Assembly: GCA_947475855.1 (NCBI GenBank)
Contig: CANJPN010000164.1
Span: 1 to 11,189, forward strand
DNA: 11,189 nt
DNA from: Bradyrhizobiaceae bacterium
Lineage (GTDB): Bacteria > Pseudomonadota > Alphaproteobacteria > Rhizobiales > Hyphomicrobiaceae
Direction of reading: 5' to 3'
The notes under the pieces are model-generated. The model made no database searches. It was not told where the DNA came from and worked only from the letters and a program-made list of their open reading frames with translations. This document shows, one piece after another, positions 1 to 6,073 of this stretch. The position numbers and the translations under genes are program-made. How positions within the stretch are numbered: the stretch's first letter is position 1; every line of letters begins with the position of its first letter.

Positions 1-81
1 AGACAAGTCGCGGATCGCACCCTGGGCATCCACGATGCCGGGCTTCTCTTTCCCGGCCGCGCCGAATCGAACGAGCTTCAT
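1..81 (-). CDS. FAH-family protein, N-terminal fragment (partial)
   Basis: Only the first 27 codons are in the window; the gene continues beyond base 1. The peptide begins MKLVRFGAAGKEKPGIVD and continues to RDLS. This is the usual start of fumarylacetoacetate hydrolase (FAH) family enzymes: a short beta strand, a charged turn, then a 'G.(V/I)D..G.IRDLS' strand. The family contains metal-dependent hydrolases, decarboxylases and isomerases acting on 2-oxo acids from aromatic or sugar-acid breakdown; the substrate cannot be told from this fragment. The ATG at 81 is well supported by AGGAGA at 87-92, five bases upstream. It faces away from the DUF1499 gene and reads in the same direction as the solute-binding-protein operon to its right, but is separated from it by DUF1499. 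The catalytic metal-binding residues lie outside the window. Confidence 0.8.
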   Translation of the reverse strand, partial: MKLVRFGAAGKEKPGIVDAQGAIRDLS

Positions 82-86
82 GTTAT

Positions 87-92
87 TCTCCT
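87..92 (-). promoter_or_regulatory. Shine-Dalgarno site of FAH-family gene
   Basis: On the minus strand AGGAGA stands five bases before the ATG at 81, a near-ideal ribosome binding site. It fixes the start of a gene of which only 27 codons are visible. Confidence 0.75.
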
Positions 93-313
93 GCTGCTTG
101 GTCACCCGAGTCTGGATTTCGGTTTGAACGGTTAAGCCCATGGCAGATCGTCGTAAAGCGATAATCTGCGGGCCGCGTTCATCATTTCACCGCAACGCCT
201 GGAATCACGTATGAGCATCAGCTGTTGCCGCAGTCGCCTTGGCGACGCCGCACGCCCGGAGTAAACCGGTGCTTGCAGGTCAGGAAAACGAAGCTTGTAA
301 CTCGGCCGTCAGC

Positions 314-339
314 CTCCGAATTGAACTCCGAATTGAACT
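314..339. repeat. 12-bp perfect tandem duplication upstream of DUF1499 gene
   Basis: CTCCGAATTGAA occurs twice head to tail (314-325 and 326-337), followed by the first two bases of a third copy. It ends 15 bases before the DUF1499 start codon. It could be a simple slippage duplication or a paired binding site; nothing in the sequence decides between these. Confidence 0.85.
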
Positions 340-354
340 GGGCAAAGACATCGG

Positions 355-1308
355 ATGAACGATACGTCCCCCGCGCTGTTCGCAACTTGGACGCCCCGCG
401 TGGCGCTCTTTGCTGGCGCGCTGATCGTCATGGCGATTCTGCTGCACCGGCTGCTCGGCATGCCGACCGCCTTGGCGCTCAACCTCTTCCTGGTGGCATT
501 TGGCCTCGCGGCGCTCGCCTTCGCTCTGGGCCTCGTCGCGATCGGCGATGTCTGGCGTCGGGGCGCTGACGGCGGCGCGTGGGCTGTGATCGGTATGCTG
601 CTGGCAGGAGCCGTCTTCTGCTGGCCTTTGGCGTTCGCACCGGCCTACTACAACCTGCCTTCGATCAATGATGCGACCACTGATCTTGCCTCTCCGCCGG
701 TCTTCGCAACCCTCGCCGCGGAGCGGCAGCGTGCCGGGGCAACCAGTCCGGCCGAATACCCCGGCGGCCGGTTTGCCGAGCTGCAGAAGGCAGCTTATCC
801 CGATCTCCGTCCCCTGTACGTGAACCGCCCTCTGGACGACACCTACGAGCTTGCGGTCGAGACATTGAAAAGGCTTCGGTTCCAGATTGTCGCCGAGAGC
901 GCGCCACAGCAGCGTCGGGCGGGCGTGATCGAGGCAGTCGATCGCACGACGGTGATTGGCTTTTACGACGACGTGATCGTGCGCGTGGATAGCGAAGCCG
1001 GCCGCTCTCGGGTAGACGTCCGCAGCGCCTCGCGGTTCGGCCAGCACGATTTCGGGCGCAACTCGAGCCGCGTGCGCCGTGTACTGGCCGAGATGCAAGC
1101 CCGCATCGACGCATCCGTGGCTTCCCCCGGTCAACGGTTCGCACGCATCAAATCGCGTCTCGACAAGGGTAAGTCGCAGGTCAAACGGGGTAAAGCGGGC
1201 GATCAAAAGCTATCGGATCGTCGCCGCTCACAAGATTCCGCTCGATCAGGTGCTCAACGTGCGCCTGTACAGAAAGCGACGCAGCCCGGGCGAGCTTCTG
1301 CTCAATAG
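355..1308 (+). CDS. Membrane-anchored DUF1499 domain protein
   Basis: The 317-residue product has three hydrophobic segments (about residues 14-34, 39-64 and 75-97), followed by a soluble domain at about 105-250. That domain matches DUF1499: an opening 'NLPSINDATTDLASPPVF', a central strand pair ending 'TVIGFYDDVIVRV', and 'SRVDVRSASRFGQHDFGRN' with an arginine-rich helix. DUF1499 has no established biochemical role; alphaproteobacterial members often carry this N-terminal membrane region. The start at 355 lacks a clear Shine-Dalgarno site, but no better in-frame start was found. Residues after about 255 form a basic, low-complexity tail rich in Lys, Arg, Gln and Ser. The last 128 bases of the gene run antisense to the end of the MBL-fold hydrolase gene, so the tail looks like an extension past an ancestral stop codon or the result of a frameshift. 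Family assignment is confident; the true C-terminus is not. Confidence 0.8.
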   Translation: MNDTSPALFATWTPRVALFAGALIVMAILLHRLLGMPTALALNLFLVAFGLAALAFALGLVAIGDVWRRGADGGAWAVIGMLLAGAVFCWPLAFAPAYYNLPSINDATTDLASPPVFATLAAERQRAGATSPAEYPGGRFAELQKAAYPDLRPLYVNRPLDDTYELAVETLKRLRFQIVAESAPQQRRAGVIEAVDRTTVIGFYDDVIVRVDSEAGRSRVDVRSASRFGQHDFGRNSSRVRRVLAEMQARIDASVASPGQRFARIKSRLDKGKSQVKRGKAGDQKLSDRRRSQDSARSGAQRAPVQKATQPGRASAQ

Positions 1309-2083
1309 TAGGATAGATCAACGAAACGATTTCATTGATCGACTTCGGCCGCTCGCGGATCGCGTTCAGAATTGCGTCTTCGCGCATCCGGCGGTGGATC
1401 AGGTAGCCGCGGACCATCCTCTCGGGCTCGGCCAGCTTGCCGCCGTGCCCTGGCAGGAACAGCTTGTCGCCGCGTCCGCGTAGCCTGTCGAGGGAAGCAA
1501 AATAGTCGCTCATCCGGCCCTCCGGCGGCGCGACGACGCTCGTATTCCATGCCATCACATGATCGCCGGAAAACAGGATGCCGGTACCGCTCAGCTCGAA
1601 GCAGAGGTGATCGGGGGCGTGCCCCGGCGTGTACAGCGCTTCGAGCCGCCACCCATCGCCTTCGATCGGGTCACGGTCGCGCAGCATGATGTCGGGCCTC
1701 ACGCTCTTGACACCAACCTCGCGGCTGTCGGGCGTGATCTTCAAGGCCCCACCCGCTCGCGGCTCGTAACCGTAGGCGGCCAGCGGCGCCTTCAGCGCAT
1801 CCATCAAGCGCGGCACGCCGTCCGAGTGATCGCCGTGCGCGTGCGTGAGGACGACGTGAGAAACCGGCCGGCCGGCGACCGCCTTCAGGATCGCTGCGCA
1901 ATGCTCCGCGTCGTCCGGCCCCGGATCGATCACCGCAAGCGTCTGGCTTCCGAGGATATACGTATTGGTGCCCTTGAACGTCATCGGGCTCGGGTTCCGG
2001 GCTACGATGCGCTGCACGCCCGGCGCCAACTGTCGCGGCACACCATATTCGAAATTCATGCGCTGGCTGAGTTCGATCGACAT
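1181..2083 (-). CDS. MBL-fold metallo-hydrolase (LACTB2/glyoxalase II-like)
   Basis: The 300-residue protein carries the full metallo-beta-lactamase-fold metal set: HAHGDH at residues 81-86 preceded by 'VVLT', His155 in 'YTPGHAPDH', Asp174 in 'LFSGDH', and His213 in 'FLPGHG'. The 'NTYILG...VIDPGPDD' strand near residues 40-58 is also typical. A C-terminal helical, winged-helix-like region (about 230-285) places it with the LACTB2-like subgroup of about 300 residues rather than true beta-lactamases. Likely role: hydrolysis of a thioester, ester or similar bond in a cytoplasmic catabolic pathway; the substrate is unknown. No signal peptide. The ATG at 2083 has only a weak AGG upstream; Met9 is the alternative start. 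It is the last gene of the minus-strand run, 105 bases after a solute-binding-protein gene, and its 3' end overlaps the convergent DUF1499 gene. Confidence 0.9.
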   Translation of the reverse strand: MSIELSQRMNFEYGVPRQLAPGVQRIVARNPSPMTFKGTNTYILGSQTLAVIDPGPDDAEHCAAILKAVAGRPVSHVVLTHAHGDHSDGVPRLMDALKAPLAAYGYEPRAGGALKITPDSREVGVKSVRPDIMLRDRDPIEGDGWRLEALYTPGHAPDHLCFELSGTGILFSGDHVMAWNTSVVAPPEGRMSDYFASLDRLRGRGDKLFLPGHGGKLAEPERMVRGYLIHRRMREDAILNAIRERPKSINEIVSLIYPTIEQKLARAASLSVQAHVEHLIERNLVSGDDPIAFDRPLYPV

Positions 2084-2188
2084 GAGCCTGACCCGTATGC
2101 GGCTGAGTTATCGCTCCTACTTCGCAGACATTGCCATCGAGTCCAACGCTTTCCTGAAGCCCCAGGCCACGCCGACGTCGCGGGGAGC

Positions 2189-3166
2189 CTAGTTCGGCTG
2201 AACGCCGGCCCTGCCCAGAACGTCCTTCCACTCGACGAGCTCTTTCGCGATCACCGCGTCGAATTCTTCAGGTGTCGTGCCGACGGGAACCATGCCGAAT
2301 GGCCGGAACCGTTCTGCCACGTCGGGCATGCGGATGACTTCATTGAAATCCGTCGAGATCTTGTCGAGCACCGCCTTTGGCGTGCCACCGGGCGCGATCG
2401 CGCCAAGCCGCGAGATCGTCTCGACGCCCGGCAGCGTCTCCGCGATTGTCGGCACGTTTGGATAGTCGGCCATCCGCGTCTTGTTGAATATGCCCAGAAC
2501 TTTCACTTTGTCGGCTCTGACGAGAGCCTCGATAGACTGCCAAAGCCCAAAGAAGGCTTGTCCCTGCCCGGCGATGAAGTCAGTCACCGCGCGATTGCTC
2601 TCCTGATACGGGACGTGCAGCATCTTGATGCCGGCGGCATGCTGGAACAACTCGCCGGAGATGTGCCCGAGAGTTCCGATTCCCGGCGTCAGGTAGGCGA
2701 TTTCATCGGGCTTCTTGGTCTTCGCCCAAGCGATGAATTCCTTGGCGTTCGACGCCGGAACCGAAGCATGGACGGCGCCGACCATCGCCGCGTTGGCGAG
2801 CAGCGTGATGCCGCGAATGTCCTTCAACGTATCATAGGCCATGCTGGCGCGGATCGCGGGGTTGATGGTCAGCGCCGAGATCGCCATCCCGATCGTGTGC
2901 CCGTCGGGTTTCGCCCGCGCGACAGCCTCCGTGCCGAGCATCGTGCCCGCACCAGGCTTGTTGACCACGACGACCGGCTGACCCCAGGTCTTCGAGACCC
3001 GCTCTCCGATGATCCGCGCGATCGCATCCGCTCCGCCGGCACCGATCGGGATGATGATCGTGACAGGCCCGCTCGGAAAGGACTGCGCACGTGCGATGCT
3101 GGGCCACGATGCCAGTTGTGCCGAAATCGAAGCGACGGCCAGCGCAATGAGCTTCGTCGATCGCAT
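2189..3166 (-). CDS. TctC/Bug-family tripartite tricarboxylate transporter substrate-binding protein (copy 1)
   Basis: The 325-residue exported protein belongs to the TctC/Bug family, which captures carboxylates in the periplasm for TctAB-type transporters. The signal peptide MRSTKLIALAVASISAQ... ends at ARA|Q near residue 27. The mature part starts with the family's 'PVTIIIPIGAGGADAIAR' pocket loop (about 34-51), then 'VVVNKPGAGTMLGTEAVARAKPDG' and 'HVPYQES..AVTDFIAG' (about 184-200), and 'GTPKAVLDKI..DF' with a C-terminal helix. The length is typical. I chose ATG 3166 because GGAGG lies four bases upstream (3171-3175). A start seven codons earlier at 3187 would add residues in front of the positively charged n-region and has no better site. 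It follows the second binding-protein gene by 34 bases and is the most divergent of the three. The ligand cannot be told from sequence. Confidence 0.92.
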   Translation of the reverse strand: MRSTKLIALAVASISAQLASWPSIARAQSFPSGPVTIIIPIGAGGADAIARIIGERVSKTWGQPVVVVNKPGAGTMLGTEAVARAKPDGHTIGMAISALTINPAIRASMAYDTLKDIRGITLLANAAMVGAVHASVPASNAKEFIAWAKTKKPDEIAYLTPGIGTLGHISGELFQHAAGIKMLHVPYQESNRAVTDFIAGQGQAFFGLWQSIEALVRADKVKVLGIFNKTRMADYPNVPTIAETLPGVETISRLGAIAPGGTPKAVLDKISTDFNEVIRMPDVAERFRPFGMVPVGTTPEEFDAVIAKELVEWKDVLGRAGVQPN

Positions 3167-3170
3167 GGAT

Positions 3171-3175
3171 CCTCC
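3171..3175 (-). promoter_or_regulatory. Shine-Dalgarno site deciding the start of TctC copy 1
   Basis: GGAGG on the minus strand lies four bases before the ATG at 3166. It supports that start over the in-frame upstream start at 3187. Confidence 0.75.
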
Positions 3176-3200
3176 ATAACGGTTCAACCGGAGCAGCGGC

Positions 3201-4193
3201 TCACAATTGCGGGATATTGCCCTTGGTCACGATCTCGCGCCAGCGCACGACCTCTGCCGAGATGAAGCTGCGGAACTGGTCCGTTGACATCGGCATCGGC
3301 TCTGCACCGATATCGGTTAGCTTCTTCTTGATGTCGGGTTCGCTCAGCGCCTTCACGATCGCGCCATTCAAGCGGTCGACGATCGGTTTCGGTGTGCCTT
3401 TCGGCGCGACGATGCAGAACCACGCACTCGTAACGAAGCCGGGCAGCCCCGCTTCGGCAGCGGTCGGAACGTCGGGGATGGAGGGGTGTCGCTGTGTTGC
3501 CGTGATCGCGAGGATCTTCAAATTCCCGCCGACGAACTGCTCGCGAACGTTGGTGATGTTCTGGAAGCTCAGCGGCACTTCGCCGATGACGATATCGGTC
3601 ACGAGTTGTCCCGTCACGCGATAGGGCAAGTGGCGCATCTTTGCGCCGGTGAGCTGCTCGAACAGCACGCCCGCCAAATGTTGCGAGCTTCCCGGCCCGA
3701 CTGAGGAGTAGGTCAGCGAGTCAGGATTCGCTTTCGCGAAGTCGACGAGTTGCTTGAGTGTCGTCAGCCCGGACTTGTTGGAAACCGTCGCGACATTGGA
3801 GAGTTGGGCGGTCGGCGTAATCGGCTCGAGGTCGGTTTCCGGATCATATCCAAGGTTTTTGAATAGCGACTTGTTGATCGCCATAGGGCCGATCGCGGTC
3901 GCTCCGATCTTGTAGCCGTCCGGGTCTTGACGGACCACCATTGCGGTACCGGGATTGCCACCGGCCCCGGGTACGTTCTCGAACACGAATGACGTGTTGG
4001 GGCCCAGGAATGTACCGGCTTTCTCGAGCACGAACCGGGGAATGATGTCGCTCGCGGTACCCGCCGCAAACGAATTGATCACACGAATCGGCTTGTCGGG
4101 GTAGGTGCCTTGCGCAAACGAAGCGCCCGATAGCACCGACGATATACTTGCGACCGCAATAGCGGTTGCGCGTCCGATCCTGTGGCGGGTCAA
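3201..4193 (-). CDS. TctC/Bug-family substrate-binding protein (copy 2, TTG start)
   Basis: This 330-residue periplasmic solute-binding protein has a signal peptide (charged n-region THRIGR-like, hydrophobic AIAVASISSVLS, cleavage near SFA|Q at 27). It has the family blocks 'YPDKPIRVINSFAAGTASD', 'ENVPGAGGNPGTAMV', 'TYSSVGPGSSQHLAG', 'MRHLPYRVTGQLVTDI' and 'VAPKGTPKPIVDRLN'. The usual GAGG..D pocket loop is changed to AAGTASD. The start is TTG at 4193: AGGAG lies six bases upstream (4200-4204) and there is no ATG in the signal-peptide region. A strong hairpin (4211-4229) sits just upstream of the ribosome binding site. The protein aligns without gaps over long stretches with copy 3, so the two are tandem duplicates. 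It probably binds a carboxylate for a TctAB permease encoded elsewhere. Family call is firm; the ligand is unknown. Confidence 0.92.
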   Translation of the reverse strand: MTRHRIGRATAIAVASISSVLSGASFAQGTYPDKPIRVINSFAAGTASDIIPRFVLEKAGTFLGPNTSFVFENVPGAGGNPGTAMVVRQDPDGYKIGATAIGPMAINKSLFKNLGYDPETDLEPITPTAQLSNVATVSNKSGLTTLKQLVDFAKANPDSLTYSSVGPGSSQHLAGVLFEQLTGAKMRHLPYRVTGQLVTDIVIGEVPLSFQNITNVREQFVGGNLKILAITATQRHPSIPDVPTAAEAGLPGFVTSAWFCIVAPKGTPKPIVDRLNGAIVKALSEPDIKKKLTDIGAEPMPMSTDQFRSFISAEVVRWREIVTKGNIPQL

Positions 4194-4199
4194 GAAATT

Positions 4200-4204
4200 C
4201 TCCT
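4200..4204 (-). promoter_or_regulatory. Shine-Dalgarno site supporting a TTG start (TctC copy 2)
   Basis: AGGAG on the minus strand, six bases before the TTG at 4191-4193, supports initiation at this rare codon. No ATG or GTG in frame nearby would retain the signal peptide. Confidence 0.75.
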
Positions 4205-4210
4205 GTGTCC

Positions 4211-4229
4211 GCCCGCTCTCTGAGCGGGC
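4211..4229 (-). other. Stable intercistronic hairpin between TctC copies 3 and 2
   Basis: GCCCGCTC (4211-4218) and GAGCGGGC (4222-4229) form a perfect 8-bp GC-rich stem with a 3-base loop. In the minus-strand transcript it lies after the copy 3 stop and six bases before the copy 2 ribosome binding site. There is no following U-tract, so it is not a classical terminator. It may protect the 3' end of the upstream message or reduce downstream expression, as intercistronic hairpins do in other transporter operons. An 8-base palindrome, TTGCGCAA (4233-4240), lies next to it. Confidence 0.6.
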
Positions 4230-4287
4230 AATTTGCGCAATCTTGGATGTGGTGGCTGTTGATTGTCGGAAGGCGATAGCCCCGGAC

Positions 4288-5277
4288 CTACATTGGCGGC
4301 AGTCCGGACTTGGCGATCACGTCTTTCCAGTTGACGTTCTCAGCCGCGATATAGGCCTTGAACTCTTCAGGCGTCATCGGCACCGGTACCGCACCGATGT
4401 CTTGCAGCTTCTTGATCGTCACAGGATCCTTCAAGGCGGCAACGGTAGCCTTGTTCAAGATGTCGACGATCGGCCGCGGAGTGCCCTTCGGTGCAACGAC
4501 CGCGAACCACGAATTGGAAAGAAACGCTGGCATTCCTGCTTCGGCCGTCGTCGGCGTGTCGGGTATCGAAGGATGTCTCGACTTCGCTGCCAGCGCCAGC
4601 AGTCGCACTTGACCGCCGCGCGCCTGCTCCAGCACGTTGATGATGTTCTGGAAACTCAGCGGCACTTCGCCGGTGATCAGATCCGTGACCAACTGTCCCG
4701 TGATGCGATACGGCAGATGCCGCATCTTTACGTCGTTGAGGAGCTCGAACTGAATGCCGGCCAGATGCTGGCCGCTGCCCGGGCCGACGGATGAATAGGT
4801 GATCTTGTCGGGATTGGCCTTGGCGTAGGCTGTCAACTCAGGGAGCGTCGCAAACGGTGCCTTTGCGCTGGCGGCGATGACAATCGGATTGGAGGTCAGC
4901 ATAGCAACCGGCTCGAAGTCCGTTTCCGGGTCGAACGGAATACTCTTGAATAGCCACTTGTTTACGGCGAGCGGCCCGCCTGCGGTTGCAGCAATCGTGT
5001 AACCGTCCGGGTCGGCGCGCTTCACGCTGGCCAGTCCGTTGTTACCGCCAGCGCCGGGCATGTTCTCGAAGATGAAGATATTCGGTTTGCCGAGCTCCGT
5101 CGCCGCTTTCTCGAGAACGATGCGGTAGACGACGTCTGAGGCGCTGCCCGCCGCAAATCCGACGTTCACACGAACCGGGCGGTCGGGATAGGTCTGCGCG
5201 ACGGACGGCGTGGAGAAATACGGTACCAATGCCATGACGGATGCCAGCGCAATCAGGCTGACGGCAAACTTCCGCAT
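4288..5277 (-). CDS. TctC/Bug-family substrate-binding protein (copy 3)
   Basis: The 329-residue exported solute-binding protein has a classical signal peptide, MRKFAVSLIALASVMALVP, with likely cleavage at SVA|Q (residue 27). It has the family blocks 'YPDRPVRVNVGFAAGSASD', 'ENMPGAGGNNGLASV', 'TYSSVGPGSGQHLAG', 'MRHLPYRITGQLVTDL' and 'VAPKGTPRPIVDILN'. I chose ATG 5277 because GGAG lies six bases upstream (5284-5287) and the protein then opens with a proper signal peptide. An in-frame start at 5385 would add 36 residues and overlap the preceding gene. The pocket loop is AAGSASD, like copy 2 and unlike the GAGG-type loop of copy 1. It starts 25 bases after the cupin gene stop, consistent with co-transcription. 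It is the first and presumably best expressed of the three binding proteins. The ligand is unknown; a carboxylate is likely from the family. Confidence 0.92.
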   Translation of the reverse strand: MRKFAVSLIALASVMALVPYFSTPSVAQTYPDRPVRVNVGFAAGSASDVVYRIVLEKAATELGKPNIFIFENMPGAGGNNGLASVKRADPDGYTIAATAGGPLAVNKWLFKSIPFDPETDFEPVAMLTSNPIVIAASAKAPFATLPELTAYAKANPDKITYSSVGPGSGQHLAGIQFELLNDVKMRHLPYRITGQLVTDLITGEVPLSFQNIINVLEQARGGQVRLLALAAKSRHPSIPDTPTTAEAGMPAFLSNSWFAVVAPKGTPRPIVDILNKATVAALKDPVTIKKLQDIGAVPVPMTPEEFKAYIAAENVNWKDVIAKSGLPPM

Positions 5278-5302
5278 CGACTTCTCCGTAGTCAGGGCGA
5301 CA

Positions 5303-5962
5303 TCAAACATCGATCGGCTGATCGACGAAAATCTTATAGCTTTGCGACTTCGGCTTGTCGCGATCCTCGGCATTGACATAAGCAATCGAACTTAGACCTT
5401 TCAGGTGAGCCGGCAGCACCATCACGCGGATGAATCGGCTCTGCCGGTCGGCGGCGGCCTGCGCAAAAACCGGAATGGGTCCGGCTTCGAACCATGCGCC
5501 GCCGGGCGCGTAGCTGGTCGAATGGCCATTCGTGTCGATCCGCACGCCACCTTCGATCAGGCAGCGGATGCCAGGCCCTTGATGTGTATGCGTATAGGCG
5601 CAACCGCCGGGCGGGAACGCGACGCTGTCGGCGCGCAATAACACCGCGTCGGCGATCGGCCACTTGAGCGGGGCGGTGAGTTTGACGCGCGAATACCCGG
5701 CTTTCACTCCTGCCGAGGTGAGCGCCGCACCGGCCGGTATGAGCTCGAACCGCCATAGCGCCGCGCCGTTCGCTTCTGCTACGAGGCGCGAAGCACCTCG
5801 CCCGCACCACGCCGAGTTGTCCTCGAAGCGGCCTTCGCCCGTTTTGATCGAACCATGCGCCACATAGACGACGCGGTTGATGGAATCGGCAGGCAATTCG
5901 AGCACGGCGCCCGAATGCAGGTTGTCCTCGACGAGCCGCAGCTCGAATGCAGGCGTGGCCAT
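5303..5962 (-). CDS. Cupin-fold protein
   Basis: This 219-residue protein has no signal peptide or membrane segment. Residues about 115-165 look like a cupin core: 'FPPGGCAYTHTHQGPG' gives the HxH metal pair (His125, His127), 'CLIEGGVRI' the following strand with Glu137, and 'SYAPGGAWFEAGPIP' the second-motif turn. The spacing from HxH to Glu is wider than the textbook motif. The N-terminal half (about 10-95) also looks beta-rich and could be a degenerate second cupin. Cupins include metal-dependent dioxygenases, isomerases and ligand sensors, so the reaction is undetermined. The ATG at 5962 has AGGA ten bases upstream; a TTG at 5971 lies too close to that site to use it. As the first gene of the run leading to three carboxylate-binding proteins and an MBL hydrolase, it may act on the imported compound; that is inference. 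Confidence 0.75.
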   Translation of the reverse strand: MATPAFELRLVEDNLHSGAVLELPADSINRVVYVAHGSIKTGEGRFEDNSAWCGRGASRLVAEANGAALWRFELIPAGAALTSAGVKAGYSRVKLTAPLKWPIADAVLLRADSVAFPPGGCAYTHTHQGPGIRCLIEGGVRIDTNGHSTSYAPGGAWFEAGPIPVFAQAAADRQSRFIRVMVLPAHLKGLSSIAYVNAEDRDKPKSQSYKIFVDQPIDV

Positions 5963-6073
5963 GGGAATCAAATCCTGGACGAGTGAATGTGAGGCGGAGA
6001 GTAGCGCGTTTGCGCGCTGCCTAGAAAGAGGTCCGACCCTTCTATCACGGGCTGGCCTCGATGAGGCGACGAG
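5963..6073 (-). promoter_or_regulatory. Gap between the coiled-coil operon and the cupin/TctC operon, with two hairpins
   Basis: This 111-base gap separates two same-strand runs and probably holds the promoter of the cupin-TctC operon. Six bases after the upstream stop is GCCTC-ATC-GAGGC (6055-6067), a 5-bp stem without a U-tract. Further on is AGCGCG-TTTG-CGCGCT (6003-6018 as read on plus), a perfect 6-bp inverted repeat centred about 48 bases before the cupin ATG. The second could be an operator or a leader hairpin. I see no clear sigma-70 promoter and no classical terminator. Confidence 0.4.

Larger units (their letters stand above)
82..354. promoter_or_regulatory. Divergent intergenic region between FAH-family and DUF1499 genes
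   Basis: This 273-base stretch between two divergent starts must hold the promoters of both genes. I see no convincing -35/-10 pair on either strand. It contains a short near-perfect palindrome, GTCGCCTTGGCGAC (233-246), and the 12-base tandem repeat annotated separately. One open frame (225-569) crosses it into DUF1499, but it lacks a good ribosome binding site and has an arginine-rich shadow composition. Confidence 0.4.

Noticed and set aside
280..1206. Minus-strand open frame of 308 codons opposite DUF1499
   Set aside because: The plus strand carries recognisable DUF1499 motifs and membrane helices; the opposite frame is His/Arg/Gln-rich and matches nothing.
2084..2188. Possible gene remnant between TctC copy 1 and the MBL gene
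   Set aside because: The 105 bases contain an AGGAG-like site, but no start codon at suitable spacing and no recognisable peptide in any frame.
1559..3265. Very long plus-strand open frame (568 codons) across the MBL and TctC copy 1 genes
   Set aside because: It is antisense to two well-supported genes, is Arg/His/Asp-rich as expected for a shadow in GC-rich DNA, has no ribosome binding site and no recognisable domain.
4288..5385. Longer TctC copy 3 starting at 5385
   Set aside because: The extra 36 residues overlap the cupin gene end and would bury the signal peptide. The GGAG site before 5277 supports the shorter form.
6055..6067. Intrinsic terminator after the coiled-coil gene
   Set aside because: The GCCTC/GAGGC stem is only five base pairs and no U-tract follows on the minus strand.
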